Shown here in pieces: positions 57,733 through 58,244 of a stretch of DNA of 58,244 nucleotides. A program made the position numbers and the translations under genes. Origin of the DNA: an uncultured Treponema sp. GTDB taxonomy: Bacteria; Spirochaetota; Spirochaetia; Treponematales; Treponemataceae. Position 1 is the stretch's first letter. Every line of letters starts with the position of its first letter. Location: NCBI GenBank assembly GCA_905372235.1, contig CAJPOF010000008.1, forward strand, positions 1 to 58,244, read 5' to 3'. A model generated the notes under the pieces. That model saw only the letters and a list, made by a program, of their open reading frames with translations, searched no databases and was not told the origin of the DNA.

Positions 57733-58244
57733 ACTCATAAATGAAATCATTTCAATCATTGAAAACATTGACATAAAACCAACCGAATTGTAGAATAGGT
57801 TCTACATCAGTTGCAGACTGTTTATGAGGCACGCTTGGTGCGTAAACAAGTGCAGCGTCTGTCCTCTTTTCCGACCTCAGCAGGAGTCTGCGACGTATAT
57901 GGAGATTTGTTTTTTCAGAAATTCCAAAATAAGTTCGGAATTTCTGAAAAAACAAATCTGCCATAAAGGGAAAAGGTGTAGTTACTGTAAATTTTTGATT
58001 ATGTTCAAGAAAATCCGAACAGCGATTATATAATTCAAAAAAAATCAAATTATGAAAATGATTATATAGTTTTCTCTATAACATATAAGTTCAATTTCAA
58101 TAATTCCGATTATTGCTGCATATTATTCTAAGCGACTTTGTATTATTTCAGCTGTTATTGCCGTTGTTTTTAATGAATAAATTCAATTTTTAAGTTTAAT
58201 GAAAATTGATTATATTGCAGGAATCTTTTTGAACGTTATAAATC
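57733..58244. promoter_or_regulatory. structured leader after the NusG paralogue
   Basis: 512 bp with no gene. From 57789 to 57959 it is almost continuously base-paired: TGTAGAA/TTCTACA (57789-57806), a hairpin with TGTTTA/TAAACA and GCAC/GTGC stems (57819-57848), a long-range pair GCAGACT (57813-57819) with AGTCTGC (57885-57891), and a 23-bp perfect stem (57903-57959). From 57960 to the window end the sequence is very AT-rich and shows nothing further. It is likely the 5' leader of an operon outside the window. Confidence 0.6.
57903..57959 (+). repeat. 23-bp perfect hairpin in the leader
   Basis: Positions 57903-57925 and 57937-57959 are exact reverse complements (beginning AGATTTGTTTTTTCAGAAATT) with an 11-nt loop. 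No T tract follows, so it is not an obvious terminator. It may be an RNA stability, LoaP-target or pause structure. Confidence 0.75.

Noticed and set aside
57752..58048. 98-codon minus-strand ORF in the leader
   Set aside because: It coincides with the perfect hairpin and other stems; no ribosome site.
1..58244. Insertion sequences or prophage
   Set aside because: No transposase, integrase or phage structural genes were recognised on either strand.

Overview
The window looks like chromosomal DNA of a spirochaete, most likely a free-living or gut/oral Treponema. The reasons are the uvrA-lptD (OstA-like, TP0515-type) pair, the treponemal-style large signal peptidase I, a methyl-accepting chemotaxis protein behind a sigma-28-type GCCGATAA box, several conserved treponemal lipoproteins and TPR proteins, and de novo arginine and leucine genes (argJ, argB, argD, leuA) that host-dependent pathogens such as T. 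pallidum lack. This assignment rests on recognising protein families by eye; no database search was run.

Layout. 1-3.4 kb: the 3' end of an HU/Ig-like (DUF4469-type) DNA-binding protein, a hairpin-rich spacer, then leuA on the minus strand with an unusually structured leader. 3.4-10.2 kb, plus strand: a family-6 UDG-like glycosylase, asnS, a YihY/BrkB membrane protein fused to a cyclic-nucleotide-binding domain, a long guaA, and a NusG-domain-II/Gx-transporter pair that converges on apbE. 10.2-12.2 kb, minus: apbE and a lipid kinase. 12.3-17.4 kb, plus: argJ-argB and a 960-aa predicted surface protein. 17.4-19.2 kb is the most unusual segment: a 138-bp tandem repeat, a 23-bp dyad array, two diverged copies of the argD 3' end plus promoter, and a frameshifted PBECR4-type toxin gene. 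The toxin gene sits behind a strong promoter, a structured approximately 175-nt leader and an intrinsic terminator, an arrangement like a type III toxin-antitoxin locus. 19.2-28 kb: argD, a CBS-DRTGG family II pyrophosphatase, a HAD phosphatase, an azlCD-oppF-like set, an MCP and a PNPOx-like flavoprotein. 28-31 kb: hisS, coaX and a NeuB-like synthase. 31-39 kb, minus: a tight run lepB, secA, lipoprotein, two membrane proteins, NUDIX, SH3 lipoprotein, neuB-like. 39-42 kb: tatD-like, a small orphan, miaA and a TPR protein. 42-55 kb, minus: uvrA, lptD, phoH, 7TM-HD phosphodiesterase, ybeY, tlyC-like and a TPR lipoprotein/secreted protein. 55-58.2 kb, plus: a MATE exporter, then a more AT-rich zone with a small orphan protein, a specialised NusG paralogue (LoaP/RfaH type) and a long, highly structured leader. 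This leader probably precedes a polysaccharide or secondary-metabolite operon lying outside the window.

How the genes work together. Most of the window is housekeeping: amino-acid synthesis (argJ/B/D, leuA), translation (asnS, hisS, miaA, ybeY, phoH), envelope biogenesis (secA, lepB, lptD, surface proteins), and repair (uvrA, the DNA glycosylase). Two regions deserve attention as possible new systems: the PBECR4/RNA module beside argD, and the NusG-paralogue/structured-leader module at the right end.
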